From positions 1-45,334 of the forward strand of contig CALMRA010000044.1 in assembly GCA_937872065.1 (NCBI GenBank): a DNA stretch of 45,334 nt, given 5' to 3'. Each line of letters starts with the position of its first letter. Within the stretch, counting starts at the first letter, position 1. Positions 38,307 through 45,334 of this stretch are shown here, in pieces. Origin of the DNA: an uncultured Eubacteriaceae bacterium. Its GTDB lineage: Bacteria > Bacillota > Clostridia > Eubacteriales > Eubacteriaceae. A program made the translations under genes and the position numbers. Under the pieces are notes generated by a model, which was given only the letters and a program-made list of their open reading frames with translations, was not told the origin of the DNA and did not search any database.

Positions 38307-39168
38307 TAAAACGATAATCGATCAGGAAGTTCTGACAGGTGAACGCGCGCTGTTTAACCGGCAGAATCTTGAGATTACCAATACCATATTTGACGATGGA
38401 GAATCTCCGCTTAAGGAATGCTCGGAGATCGATCTGAAGAGCTCCATGTTTAAATGGAAGTACCCGCTGTGGTACAGCCGCAATATTTCGGTTGAAAACT
38501 GCAGCTGGTTTGACATGGCCAGAGCCGGTGTCTGGTATACCGATCATATGTCTGTCAGGGACTGTGCGATCGAAGCGCCGAAAAATTTCAGACGCTGCAG
38601 AGATCTGACTCTCGAAGATGTCAGTTTCTCCGATGCGGAGGAAACGCTGTGGAGCTGCGCAGACGTGACGATGAACCGGGTAACCGCGAAGGGCGATTAT
38701 TTCGCGATGAACTGTACGGATATGAAGATAAACGGACTGACGCTTTTCGGCAACTACTCCTTTGACGGCGTAAAGAATGTCGAAATCAGAAACTCGAAGC
38801 TGCTGTCGAAGGACGCCTTCTGGAACAGCGAAAATGTTACGGTTTACGATTCCTTCATCTCCGGAGAATACCTGGGATGGAACGCGAAGAATCTGACGCT
38901 TATCAACTGTACCGTCGAAAGCCTTCAGGGACTGTGTTATATCGAAAATCTCGTCATGAAGAACTGCAGACTGATCAACACGACACTGGCGTTCGAATAT
39001 TCGACAGTCGACGCACAGATCGACGGTCCTGTCGACAGCGTGGTCAATCCGAAGAGCGGACGTATCGAAGCAGACTCGATCGGAGAACTGATCATCGAGA
39101 GCGACAAAGTGGATCCTTCCGCAACACAGATCATCTGCAGAGATGATCACGTCCAGTGCTGCGCGTAA
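38299..39168 (+). CDS. DUF3737 family protein (short beta-helix)
   Basis: A 289-residue protein of the uncharacterised DUF3737 family. It is built of repeating 20-22-residue rungs such as NISVENCSWFD, HMSVRDCAIEAP, DLTLEDVSFSD, DVTMNRVTAKG, NVEIRNSKLLS, NVTVYDSFIS and NLTLINCTVES, which is the pattern of a right-handed parallel beta-helix. There is no signal peptide, so it is probably cytoplasmic; the Cys and Trp placement within rungs is regular. Beta-helix proteins often bind or cleave carbohydrates, but no catalytic site is recognisable. It is coupled to the small helical gene before it and followed by a flavoprotein gene. Confidence 0.9.
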   Translation: MNNKTIIDQEVLTGERALFNRQNLEITNTIFDDGESPLKECSEIDLKSSMFKWKYPLWYSRNISVENCSWFDMARAGVWYTDHMSVRDCAIEAPKNFRRCRDLTLEDVSFSDAEETLWSCADVTMNRVTAKGDYFAMNCTDMKINGLTLFGNYSFDGVKNVEIRNSKLLSKDAFWNSENVTVYDSFISGEYLGWNAKNLTLINCTVESLQGLCYIENLVMKNCRLINTTLAFEYSTVDAQIDGPVDSVVNPKSGRIEADSIGELIIESDKVDPSATQIICRDDHVQCCA

Positions 39169-39212
39169 AGCCGGCAGTCCGGAAATTTATATTCATAAAA
39201 GGAAAACTACGA

Positions 39213-39755
39213 ATGGAACATAAAAATATACTGATCATCTCTGCAAGCCCGCGTATCGCCAGCAACTCCTCGGCTCTCGTAGGGGCTTTTGCCGAAGGTG
39301 CGATCGAATCGGGAGCAGAAGTGGAATACGTCAGCCTTCGAAATGCGGACCTGGGATTCTGCAGAGGATGCCTGGCCTGTCAGTCCACCGGCAGCTGCGT
39401 CATCAACGACGACGCAGGAGAAATCGTCCGGAAAATGCACGATGCCGACGTTCTCGCATTTGCGACGCCGGTTTATTACAACAGTGTGAGCGGACAGCTT
39501 AAGACGATGCTGGACCGCGCCAATCCGCTGTTCAGCGCCGACTACAAGTTCCGCGACATCTATCTGTTCACCGTTGCGGCGGAAGCAGACGAACAGCCGG
39601 AGAAGGGTCCGCTGGAAACTCTCCGGGGATGGGCTTCATGTTTTCCGAAAGCAAAAATTGCGGGACACGTCTTTGCAGGAGGAGCTGCCGCGCCCGGGGA
39701 TATCAAAGGTCATCCGGCCCTGAAGACAGCATACGAAACAGGTAAAGCAGTCTAG
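39213..39755 (+). CDS. Flavodoxin-like NAD(P)H:FMN oxidoreductase
   Basis: A 180-residue flavoprotein with the NADPH-dependent FMN reductase fold: ISASPRIASNSSAL phosphate-binding loop near residues 9-22 and TPVYYNSVSGQLKTMLDR near 85-102. Cys50-X2-Cys53-X2-Cys56 (CRGCLAC) is the Cys-rich motif of the flavodoxin-family iron-sulfur-like subgroup. The ATG at 39213 has AAAAGGA upstream; the longer frame from 39156 overlaps DUF3737. A redox partner for the alcohol dehydrogenase or for detoxification of electrophiles is possible but inferred. Confidence 0.9.
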   Translation: MEHKNILIISASPRIASNSSALVGAFAEGAIESGAEVEYVSLRNADLGFCRGCLACQSTGSCVINDDAGEIVRKMHDADVLAFATPVYYNSVSGQLKTMLDRANPLFSADYKFRDIYLFTVAAEADEQPEKGPLETLRGWASCFPKAKIAGHVFAGGAAAPGDIKGHPALKTAYETGKAV

Positions 39756-39771
39756 AAAAGGATAATTCCTT

Positions 39772-40299
39772 ATGAAGAGAATTCTGACCATTCTATTGAG
39801 TCTGATTATCATGATGACTCTGACTGCCTGCTCGGGATCCCAGACTGATTCGACAGATGAATCGGAGTCAGTTCAGCAGGAAGAAAGTACGGCACAAACA
39901 GACACACAGACAGCAGAAACGGGAGCGAAGGATATGACTCTGATCAGCATCGATATCAACGGAACGACGTATACAGCTCAGCTGAAAGACAACGAAGCTG
40001 CTCAGGAGCTTTATAACAGGCTGCCTCTGACCCTGGATATGGACGAGCTTCACGGGAATGAAAAATATGCGTATCTGGATCAGAGTCTTCCGACAGCTTC
40101 GGAAAAAGTCGGCTCAATTAAGAGCGGCGACCTGATGCTCTTCGGCTCAGACTGTCTCGTGCTGTTTTATGAAGATTTTTCGACGTCCTACAGCTACACA
40201 CCGCTGGGACACATCGATGATCCGGCAGGGCTTTCCGATGCTCTCGGTTCCGGATCTGTTCTAATCACAGTATCGGCCTCGCACGGTTCAGGATCATGA
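39772..40299 (+). CDS. Lipoprotein with cyclophilin-like domain
   Basis: A 175-residue membrane-anchored lipoprotein. The signal peptide ends in the lipobox LTAC with Cys20; a Ser/Thr/Glu/Gln-rich linker (about 21-52) follows, then a domain of about 120 residues with INGTTYTAQLKDNEAAQEL, DLMLFGSDCLVLFYEDF and YSYTPLGHIDD, which matches the cyclophilin-like (PF18050-type) family. Known relatives have no proven isomerase activity. Its TGA stop overlaps the ATG of the next gene (ATGA), an unusual coupling of an exported lipoprotein to a cytoplasmic PLP enzyme. Confidence 0.88.
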   Translation: MKRILTILLSLIIMMTLTACSGSQTDSTDESESVQQEESTAQTDTQTAETGAKDMTLISIDINGTTYTAQLKDNEAAQELYNRLPLTLDMDELHGNEKYAYLDQSLPTASEKVGSIKSGDLMLFGSDCLVLFYEDFSTSYSYTPLGHIDDPAGLSDALGSGSVLITVSASHGSGS

Positions 40300-41462
40300 A
40301 ATACGATTTTGACAGGATGACGGACCGGAGGGACACCGGATCGTATAAGTGGGATATTTCGGCAGACGAGCTCCCGATGTGGGTCGCGGATATGGATTTT
40401 CAGACCGCGCCGGAGATTATCAGATTGGTAGAACAGCGGGCTTCTGCGGGCATCTACGGTTATACGGTCGTTCCCGACGACTGGTCAGCTGCGTACATCG
40501 ACTGGTGGCGTGAGCATCACGGAGCTGAATTCGAAAAGGACTGGCTGATCTTCTCGTCGGGTGTGATCCTGGCGATCTCAAGCATTGTCCGAAGGCTCAC
40601 GAGACCTGCGGAAAAGGTGCTGCTCCAGACGCCCGTCTACAATATCTTTTTCAACTCGGTGATTAACAACGGCAGACAGGTCATCGAAAGTCAGCTGGCT
40701 TACGACGGAACGAGCTATTATATCGACTTCGAGGATCTTGAAACGAAGCTGTCGGATCCCCAGACCACGATGATGATCCTGTGCAGTCCTCATAATCCCA
40801 CAGGAAATATATGGGACAGGGAAACACTGGAGCGGATCGGAGAGCTCTGTGGAAAATACGGAGTAGTCGTCGTTTCAGACGAAGCCCACTGTGATCTGAC
40901 TGATCCCGGATATGAATACATCCCGTATGCATCGGTTTCGGAGAGCTGCCGTCAGAACAGCGTGACCTGCATTTCTCCGTCGAAGACCTTTAATCTTGCG
41001 GGACTCCAGTCTGCAGCGGTAGTCGTGCCGAATGAGATTTTAAGACATAGAATCTGGCGGGGACTGAATACGGACGAAGTCGCGGAGCCGAATTACTTCG
41101 CGGCCGCGTCGACTGTTTCAGCATTTACTGAAGGAGCCGGGTGGCTCGGACAGCTCAGAGAATACATCGCTGATAACAGAAGACTGTCGGAGAAGACGAT
41201 CGATGAGATCCCCGGAATCAGGGCAGTGCCTTCTCACGCGACCTATCTGATGTGGCTGGACTGCTCGGAGCTCTGCGAGGACAGTACGAAGCTGGCTGAT
41301 TTTCTCCGGTCTGAAACAGGACTGATCCTGTCGGACGGGAGTGAATTCGGCGGAGACGGTAAAAGCTTTCTGCGAATGAATATAGCATGCCCCCGTGAAC
41401 GCCTCCGGGGCGGACTTGAACGTCTGAGAAAAGGCGTAGAGGAATTCCGGAAACGGATGTAA
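40296..41462 (+). CDS. MalY/PatB-type PLP enzyme (cystathionine beta-lyase-like)
   Basis: A 388-residue fold-type I PLP enzyme of the MalY/PatB branch, which cleaves C-S bonds in cystathionine or cysteine conjugates. Signatures: LPMWVADMDFQTAPEI near 26-41, SSGVILAIS near 88-96, the Asn-Pro-Thr turn in CSPHNPTGNIW, the Asp-Glu-Ala-His in VVSDEAHCDL and the PLP lysine in SPSKTFNLAG. It is coupled to the lipoprotein gene. Cysteine-conjugate cleavage would fit a thiol/electrophile detoxification theme for this operon. Confidence 0.93.
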   Translation: MKYDFDRMTDRRDTGSYKWDISADELPMWVADMDFQTAPEIIRLVEQRASAGIYGYTVVPDDWSAAYIDWWREHHGAEFEKDWLIFSSGVILAISSIVRRLTRPAEKVLLQTPVYNIFFNSVINNGRQVIESQLAYDGTSYYIDFEDLETKLSDPQTTMMILCSPHNPTGNIWDRETLERIGELCGKYGVVVVSDEAHCDLTDPGYEYIPYASVSESCRQNSVTCISPSKTFNLAGLQSAAVVVPNEILRHRIWRGLNTDEVAEPNYFAAASTVSAFTEGAGWLGQLREYIADNRRLSEKTIDEIPGIRAVPSHATYLMWLDCSELCEDSTKLADFLRSETGLILSDGSEFGGDGKSFLRMNIACPRERLRGGLERLRKGVEEFRKRM

Positions 41463-41516
41463 ATCAACGAAATTTTAATTTAAACAATATGCTTGAAGAA
41501 AGAACAGGAGATCATG

Positions 41517-42113
41517 ATGGAGCTTCAGACTTTTTTAGATTATATGAATACCGGAGAAGTGATAACAGGCGGTTCTGAGCTGCATCTGGAAATGATCAGG
41601 CTTTCACAGGAAGCCATCAAGCTCACTTCGGAACTCAATTCCAGCTATCATACGCCGGAAGAGATATGCCGGATTATGACGGAGCTGACCGGCCGTCCTG
41701 TGGATCGATCATTCGGCATGTTCCCGCCGTTCTATACAGACTGCGGGAAGAATACGGTATTTGGAAAGAATGTGTTTATCAACAGCGGCTGCTGCTTTCA
41801 GGATCAGGGCGGTCTCGTCATCGGAGACGGAGCGCTTATCGGCCAGCAGGTGGTGATCGCGACGCTCAACCACGGATTTGATCCGGAAAAGCGCGCGGAC
41901 CTGTGTCCGTCGCCTGTCCGAATCGGTAATAACGTCTGGATCGGCGCTCATGCGACAATTCTTCCCGGTGTGACTATCGGAGACGGCGCGGTGATCGCGG
42001 CAGGCGCTGTCGTGTCGAAGGATGTCGAAGACAATACGATCGTCGGCGGAGTTCCGGCGAAAAAGATCAAGGAGATCGTACCGGAGACTTCGGACGAACA
42101 GCAGTCAGCATAG
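41517..42113 (+). CDS. Hexapeptide-repeat O-acetyltransferase (Maa/NodL/LacA type)
   Basis: A 198-residue acetyl-CoA-dependent acetyltransferase with a left-handed beta-helix. N-terminal helices (Mac domain) are followed by hexapeptide repeats [31 protein letters not shown], the catalytic His in [11 protein letters not shown], and [31 protein letters not shown] read in segments. The Met at 41517 is preferred, with GGAG six bases upstream; the neighbouring Met at 41514 is closer to the site. Probably the last gene of the LysR-divergent run, followed by a terminator. Substrate is likely a sugar. Confidence 0.92.
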   Translation: MELQTFLDYMNTGEVITGGSELHLEMIRLSQEAIKLTSELNSSYHTPEEICRIMTELTGRPVDRSFGMFPPFYTDCGKNTVFGKNVFINSGCCFQDQGGLVIGDGALIGQQVVIATLNHGFDPEKRADLCPSPVRIGNNVWIGAHATILPGVTIGDGAVIAAGAVVSKDVEDNTIVGGVPAKKIKEIVPETSDEQQSA

Positions 42114-42130
42114 ATCAGATAAGAATATGA

Positions 42131-42150
42131 AGCCGCCTGCGGGCGGTTTT
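42131..42150 (+). terminator. Short terminator after the acetyltransferase
   Basis: CCGCC and GGCGG form a small GC stem with a four-base loop, followed by TTTT. Confidence 0.65.
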
Positions 42151-42184
42151 GTTAGCTTACTGAAACTCTTCTATAAATTAAATG

Positions 42185-42218
42185 ATAACCCTTGCGGTTA
42201 TTACTAGTTAGTGGTAAT
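42185..42218 (+). promoter_or_regulatory. Two adjacent dyads before the MarR gene
   Basis: ATAACC-N5-GGTTAT (42185-42201) is an exact 17-bp dyad, and ATTAC-N9-GTAAT (42200-42218) directly follows. Both fit MarR-type operators and lie about 40-70 bp before the marR start. A promoter (TTGCGG, 17 bp, TAATTT) would run right through them, which suits autorepression. The promoter hexamers are weak. Confidence 0.5.
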
Positions 42219-42257
42219 TTGAAATCAGACACAGGCGGGAGCCGGAAAGGAACGGAG

Positions 42258-42710
42258 ATGGACCGGAAGTCGGAAGACCACTGCTTAACGAATCAGGAAG
42301 AAATGGCCGTCCATACGCTTGTCGTGCTGCACCGCGCCGAGAAGGCGATCCACGGGCGGGAAGGCGCGGCGATCAAATCCTTCGGTCTTACGCCGATGTA
42401 GTTCGGGGTTCTTGAAGTCCTTCACAGTAAAGGGCCGATGGCAATATGCGAGCTGCTCGATACGATGCTTGCTACATCTGGCAACATGACGGTCGTAATC
42501 CGGAATATGGAACGCGACGGACTGATAAGCCGGACACCGCATCCTGAAGACAAACGGGTCTGCGTGATCAGTCTGACCGATAAGGGTGAAGAGCTGATCG
42601 GTCAGGTACTGCCCGAACACTTTCGCAATGTCGGAAAGATCTTCAGCGTGCTCAGCGAGGAAGACCAGAAGGATCTGGTAAGGATCCTGAAAAAATTCAA
42701 AAATCTCTAG
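42258..42710 (+). pseudogene. MarR family regulator interrupted by an in-frame TAG
   Basis: Read through one stop codon, the frame from ATG 42258 (GGAAAGGAACGG upstream) encodes a normal 150-residue MarR protein: the N-terminal helix NQEEMAVHTLVVLHRAEKAI, then LTPMxFGVLEVLHSKG, the recognition region LLATSGNMTVVIRNMERDGLI-like sequence and the wing RTPHPEDKRVCVISLTDKG. Codon 48 is TAG (42399-42401) where the family has Gln (LTPMQFGVLE), a one-base change from CAG. TAG is a normal stop elsewhere in the window. A downstream ATG at 42438 could give a 90-residue piece with the DNA-binding part. It precedes an FMN reductase by 12 bp, its likely target. Confidence 0.8.
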
Positions 42711-42722
42711 CGGGAGGGAATC

Positions 42723-43277
42723 ATGGAAAAGAAAATACTGTTTATCGTCGGTTCAATGAGAAATCATTCGTTTAACCGTCAGCTGGCGAACGATGCGAAG
42801 AAAATGATCGGGGACAAAGCTGATGTAACGTTCCTGGATTACAGGAACATTCCGTTTATGAATCAGGATATCGAATTTCCGGCTCCGGAAGAAGTCGCGA
42901 GAATCAGATCCGAAGTCGAACAGGCGGACGGAATCTGGATCTTCACGCCGGAATACAATTTCAGCTACCCGGGCGTTCTGAAGAATCTGCTGGACTGGCT
43001 GTCCAGACCTCTGAAGCAGGGTGATTTCGGCGGAGCTTCCGCGATTTCAGGCAGGAAAGTGACGTTCAGCGCGGTGGCAGGACGTGCTGCGGCGAAGGGT
43101 TCCCGGGCAAAGCTCGAAGAAGTACTCAAGCTGATGCGTACGGACATCATGAACGAACCTGTAACGGCGATCGCCGTCGGTCCGGAAACGATGATGTCCG
43201 ACGAGCTGGTCCTGACTGACGACCAGAAGAAAGAACTTGAAGCGCAGATCGACGCATTCCTGAAGTTCATCGGATAG
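42723..43277 (+). CDS. NADPH-dependent FMN/quinone reductase
   Basis: A 184-residue flavoprotein of the NADPH-dependent FMN reductase family. The FMN phosphate loop GSMRNHSFNRQLA (11-23) and the isoalloxazine-contact motif PEYNFSYPGVLKNLLDWLSRP (split near 78-98) are clear. CGGGAGGG precedes the ATG. It lies right behind the MarR gene, an arrangement common for quinone or azo-compound defence, so loss of MarR may leave it constitutively expressed. It is a different subgroup from the Cys-rich flavoprotein at 39213. Confidence 0.93.
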   Translation: MEKKILFIVGSMRNHSFNRQLANDAKKMIGDKADVTFLDYRNIPFMNQDIEFPAPEEVARIRSEVEQADGIWIFTPEYNFSYPGVLKNLLDWLSRPLKQGDFGGASAISGRKVTFSAVAGRAAAKGSRAKLEEVLKLMRTDIMNEPVTAIAVGPETMMSDELVLTDDQKKELEAQIDAFLKFIG

Positions 43278-43306
43278 ATCGACATTAATAATAAATAGGT
43301 CAATAA

Positions 43307-43361
43307 TTAAAACCGCCGTTCGGTGAAGTCGGAAACAGACTCTGCCGGACGGCGGTTTTAA
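43307..43361. terminator. Bidirectional terminator between FMN reductase and hcp
   Basis: A 17-bp stem with one wobble: left arm 43307-43323 (TTAAAACCGCCGTTCGG), right arm 43345-43361. A and T tracts on both sides serve both convergent genes. Confidence 0.92.
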
Positions 43362-43363
43362 TG

Positions 43364-44959
43364 CTATTTGACTGCGGCAAATTTTTCTATATCCGTTTCC
43401 GGGGAACCGTTTGTCGAAATTTTATACTTCTCAACCAGGGTATTCAGAATATTCGGAGAGAGGAATGCCGGCAGAGACGGTCCGAGCTGGATATTTTCGA
43501 TTCCGAGATACAGCAGGGCCAGCAGGATGCAGACGGCTTTCTGTTCATACCAGGATATAACGAATGACAGCGGCAGCTCGTTTACACCGCATCCGAATGC
43601 ATCTGCTAATGCCAGCGCGATCTTGATTCCGCTGTACGAATCGTTGCACTGTCCCAGATCCAGCAGGCGGGGAAGACCCGCAGCGGTTCCGAGGTTTATG
43701 TCGTTGAAACGGAACTTCCCGCAGGCGCAGGTCAGAATAATCGTATCAGGCGGCGTATCCTTGACGAAGTTTGTGTAATATTCGCGGCTTGGCCAGGCGC
43801 CGTCGCATCCACCCACCAGATAGAAATGTTTGATCGTCCCGTTTTTCACCGCTTCGACAATTTCCGCGGCGTGACTCAGGACCGCGTGGTGTGCGAAGCC
43901 TGTCATAACGGTGCCGCCTCCGTTGATTCCCGTCATCGGATGATCTTCAGAATATCCGCCAAGTCTGAGAGACTGTTCAATTACAGCAGAAAAATCGCGT
44001 TCCGGTCCGATATGAATCAGCTCCGGATAACCGACGACTTCGGTTGTGTAGATGCGGTCCGCATAATTCGCTTTAGGCGGCATCAGGCAGTTGGTTGTAA
44101 AGACGACCGGCGCCGGTATGTCGATGAATTCTTTCTGCTGCCGCTCCCAGGCGGTGCCGAAATTACCCTTCAGGTGAGGATATTTCGTCAAACCCGGATA
44201 GGCGTTAGCCGGAAGCATTTCGCAGTGGGTGTACACATTAATGCCTTTTCCCTCGGTCTGTTTGAGGATTTCTTCGAGCACGAGATAATCATGCCCCGAA
44301 ACGACGATAAACGGGCCTTTTTCAATACTCAGATCAATTTCGACCGGTTCCGGATTTCCATAGATCCCCGTATTGGCTTCATCAAGCAGCTTCATCGTAT
44401 CGAGTCCCGCCCTGCCGGTTTCCAGTACGACGGCAAAAAGTTCGTCGGCACCCATCGTATCGGAACCGACTGCGCGAAGGCCCTTCTGAATAAATTCGAA
44501 AATCGACTTGTCAATAAAACCCAGGACAAGCGCATGATACGCATAGGCGGACATACCGCGCATTCCGAACAGGATCAGGGACTTAAGCGAGCGGATATCT
44601 TCATCCCGGGCATACCAGACCTTGTTCATATCATAATTTTCAAAGGGAAAACAATCGGGATCGTTCTTGAGGACCGCTTCCTTTTCCGCGTTGATCTCGT
44701 CGATGTAGTTTTGAACTTTTCCGGCGTCAAAATCCGCATTCGTCACGGTTGTAAACAGACTTTCGATGACAAGACGGTTAGCTCGTTCCGGAAGGACCTC
44801 GCCTTCGCTGACGTAAGCCAGCCCGATGAGCGCGCCCGTTAGCTTGTCCTGAAGATTTGATACTTCCGAGGTCTTGCCGCATACACCCGCTTTTCCAGTG
44901 CATCCGGTTCCTTTTGCTGTCTGCTGACACTGAAAGCAGAACATCTGATTATTGTTCAT
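43364..44959 (-). CDS. hcp: Hydroxylamine reductase / hybrid cluster protein
   Basis: A 531-residue redox enzyme with an N-terminal [4Fe-4S] site (Cys8, Cys11, Cys20 and Cys27 in CFQCQQTAKGTGC..GVC) and the hybrid Fe-S-O cluster ligands further on (GHDYLVLEE, THCEMLPA, TTNCLMPP, GGCDGAW, LTCACGKFR, LGQCNDSY). It reduces hydroxylamine or nitric oxide and takes part in nitrosative-stress defence. The AGGAGGCGAC site directly precedes the ATG. No hcr reductase gene is adjacent. Single-gene unit. Confidence 0.97.
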   Translation of the reverse strand: MNNNQMFCFQCQQTAKGTGCTGKAGVCGKTSEVSNLQDKLTGALIGLAYVSEGEVLPERANRLVIESLFTTVTNADFDAGKVQNYIDEINAEKEAVLKNDPDCFPFENYDMNKVWYARDEDIRSLKSLILFGMRGMSAYAYHALVLGFIDKSIFEFIQKGLRAVGSDTMGADELFAVVLETGRAGLDTMKLLDEANTGIYGNPEPVEIDLSIEKGPFIVVSGHDYLVLEEILKQTEGKGINVYTHCEMLPANAYPGLTKYPHLKGNFGTAWERQQKEFIDIPAPVVFTTNCLMPPKANYADRIYTTEVVGYPELIHIGPERDFSAVIEQSLRLGGYSEDHPMTGINGGGTVMTGFAHHAVLSHAAEIVEAVKNGTIKHFYLVGGCDGAWPSREYYTNFVKDTPPDTIILTCACGKFRFNDINLGTAAGLPRLLDLGQCNDSYSGIKIALALADAFGCGVNELPLSFVISWYEQKAVCILLALLYLGIENIQLGPSLPAFLSPNILNTLVEKYKISTNGSPETDIEKFAAVK

Positions 44960-45090
44960 GTCGCCTCCTTAGATAACTGACTTCAGCTACCCTGTATTTT
45001 TACCCATACACAGGCCTGATTCAGAAAAATATTTCGGAGACGCATATAACTTCATAAGGATTTACAACGATTCATTAATAAAATATACAA
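44960..45090. other. Intergenic region upstream of hcp
   Basis: AT-rich leader of hcp on the minus strand and 3' flank of the response regulator gene. CCTGT..ATACAGG near 44990-45014 forms an imperfect dyad. I find no convincing -35/-10 pair and no clear HcpR, NsrR or Fnr site. Confidence 0.4.
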
Positions 45091-45334
45091 CTACCTGATT
45101 CTGTATTCGACACTCGGCCGACTGCCGGTCGAGTAGTCCACTTTGCTCTCGGCCTCACCGGTCTCCGACAGATAATTCAGGTAACGGCGGACCGTCACGC
45201 GGGACAGGCCGACGCTTTTTGCGACTGCATCGGCCGTCATAAAGCCGGTCTGCGATTCTGAGAGAGCCTTGCGAATCTTCTCAAGGGTCGCGTACTGCAG
45301 GCCCTTCTGCAGCTCAGGCTGCTTCTGCTGTCCG
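45091..45334 (-). CDS. CitB/DcuR-type response regulator (C-terminal part, 5' end outside window)
   Basis: About 80 C-terminal residues up to a TAG at 45093-45091. The sequence LQYATLEKIRKALSESQTG, TADAVAKSVGLSRVTVRRYL and NYLSETGEAES, ending in RPSVEYRIR, is the helix-turn-helix output domain of the CitB/DpiA/DcuR/MalR family, which responds to external citrate or C4-dicarboxylates through a partner kinase. The receiver domain lies beyond the right edge. Confidence 0.85.
   Translation of the reverse strand, partial: GQQKQPELQKGLQYATLEKIRKALSESQTGFMTADAVAKSVGLSRVTVRRYLNYLSETGEAESKVDYSTGSRPSVEYRIR

Noticed and set aside
43826-44842. Long plus-strand open frame opposite hcp
   Set aside because: Antisense to hcp, without protein-family features; the reverse frame carries all the cluster cysteines of HCP.

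Overview
This 45 kb window looks like chromosomal DNA of a moderately GC-rich Bacillota, probably a gut-associated fermenter of the Erysipelotrichia/Clostridia type. The signs are strong AGGAGG ribosome binding sites, many sugar PTS genes with family-1 6-phospho-glycosidases, DegV/FakB, an Rrf2 regulator, a TPP riboswitch with salvage-only thiamine genes, and a hybrid cluster protein. The taxonomic call is inference. I saw no rRNA, tRNA, insertion sequence, phage gene or CRISPR array.

Layout. 1-906 (-): 5' part of a fructose-type PTS operon (EIIA and a partial EIIC) with LacI/CcpA-like palindromes upstream. 1130-2363 (+): an HTH protein and a vWA-domain protein. 2567-4900 (+): a cysteine-free Rrf2 regulator, a DegV/FakB fatty-acid-binding protein and a patatin-like lipase, which together look like a lipid-turnover unit. 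5020-9103 (-): thiamine operon thiN-thiM-thiE-thiD behind a TPP riboswitch, ending in a translationally coupled DUF1848 gene. 9193-10518 (+): rarA. 10496-13262 (-): a beta-glucoside EIIC and a GH1 gene, each broken by a one-base frameshift. 13618-15092 (+): an SDR and a TetR regulator. 15398-17440 (+): a secreted glycine-rich beta-helix protein. 17666-18079 (-): a decayed RpiR regulator. 18107-23559 (+): a PaaI-like thioesterase, then a two-component system and an FtsX-type ABC exporter. 23677-24873 (+): gltS. 24950-26312 (-): a DJ-1/PfpI pseudogene and a radical SAM enzyme with an unusual CX5CX2C motif.

26583-31955 (+) is a lactose/cellobiose-type PTS operon (LicR-like regulator, EIIB, EIIC, EIIA, GH1). 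32189-35510 (+) is a beta-glucoside EIIBCA plus GH1 operon. 35705-36880 (+) is an iron-type alcohol dehydrogenase that appears to start at ATT. 36967-37863 (-) is a LysR regulator, divergent from a run of genes at 38079-42113: a small helical protein, DUF3737, a flavoprotein, a lipoprotein, a MalY/PatB-like lyase and an acetyltransferase. 42258-43277 (+) is a MarR gene with an in-frame amber codon, followed by an FMN reductase. 43364-44959 (-) is hcp, and 45091-45334 (-) is the C-terminal end of a CitB-type response regulator.

The most interesting structure is a 34-48 bp sequence present almost identically in front of three transcription units (32055, 35576 and 37947), one of them in the gap divergent from the LysR gene. 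It suggests an undescribed LysR regulon linking beta-glucoside uptake, alcohol dehydrogenase and the DUF3737/flavoprotein operon. A second theme is the number of single-base lesions in accessory genes (two frameshifts, two nonsense codons and one ATG-to-ATT start), which means either active gene decay or sequence error.
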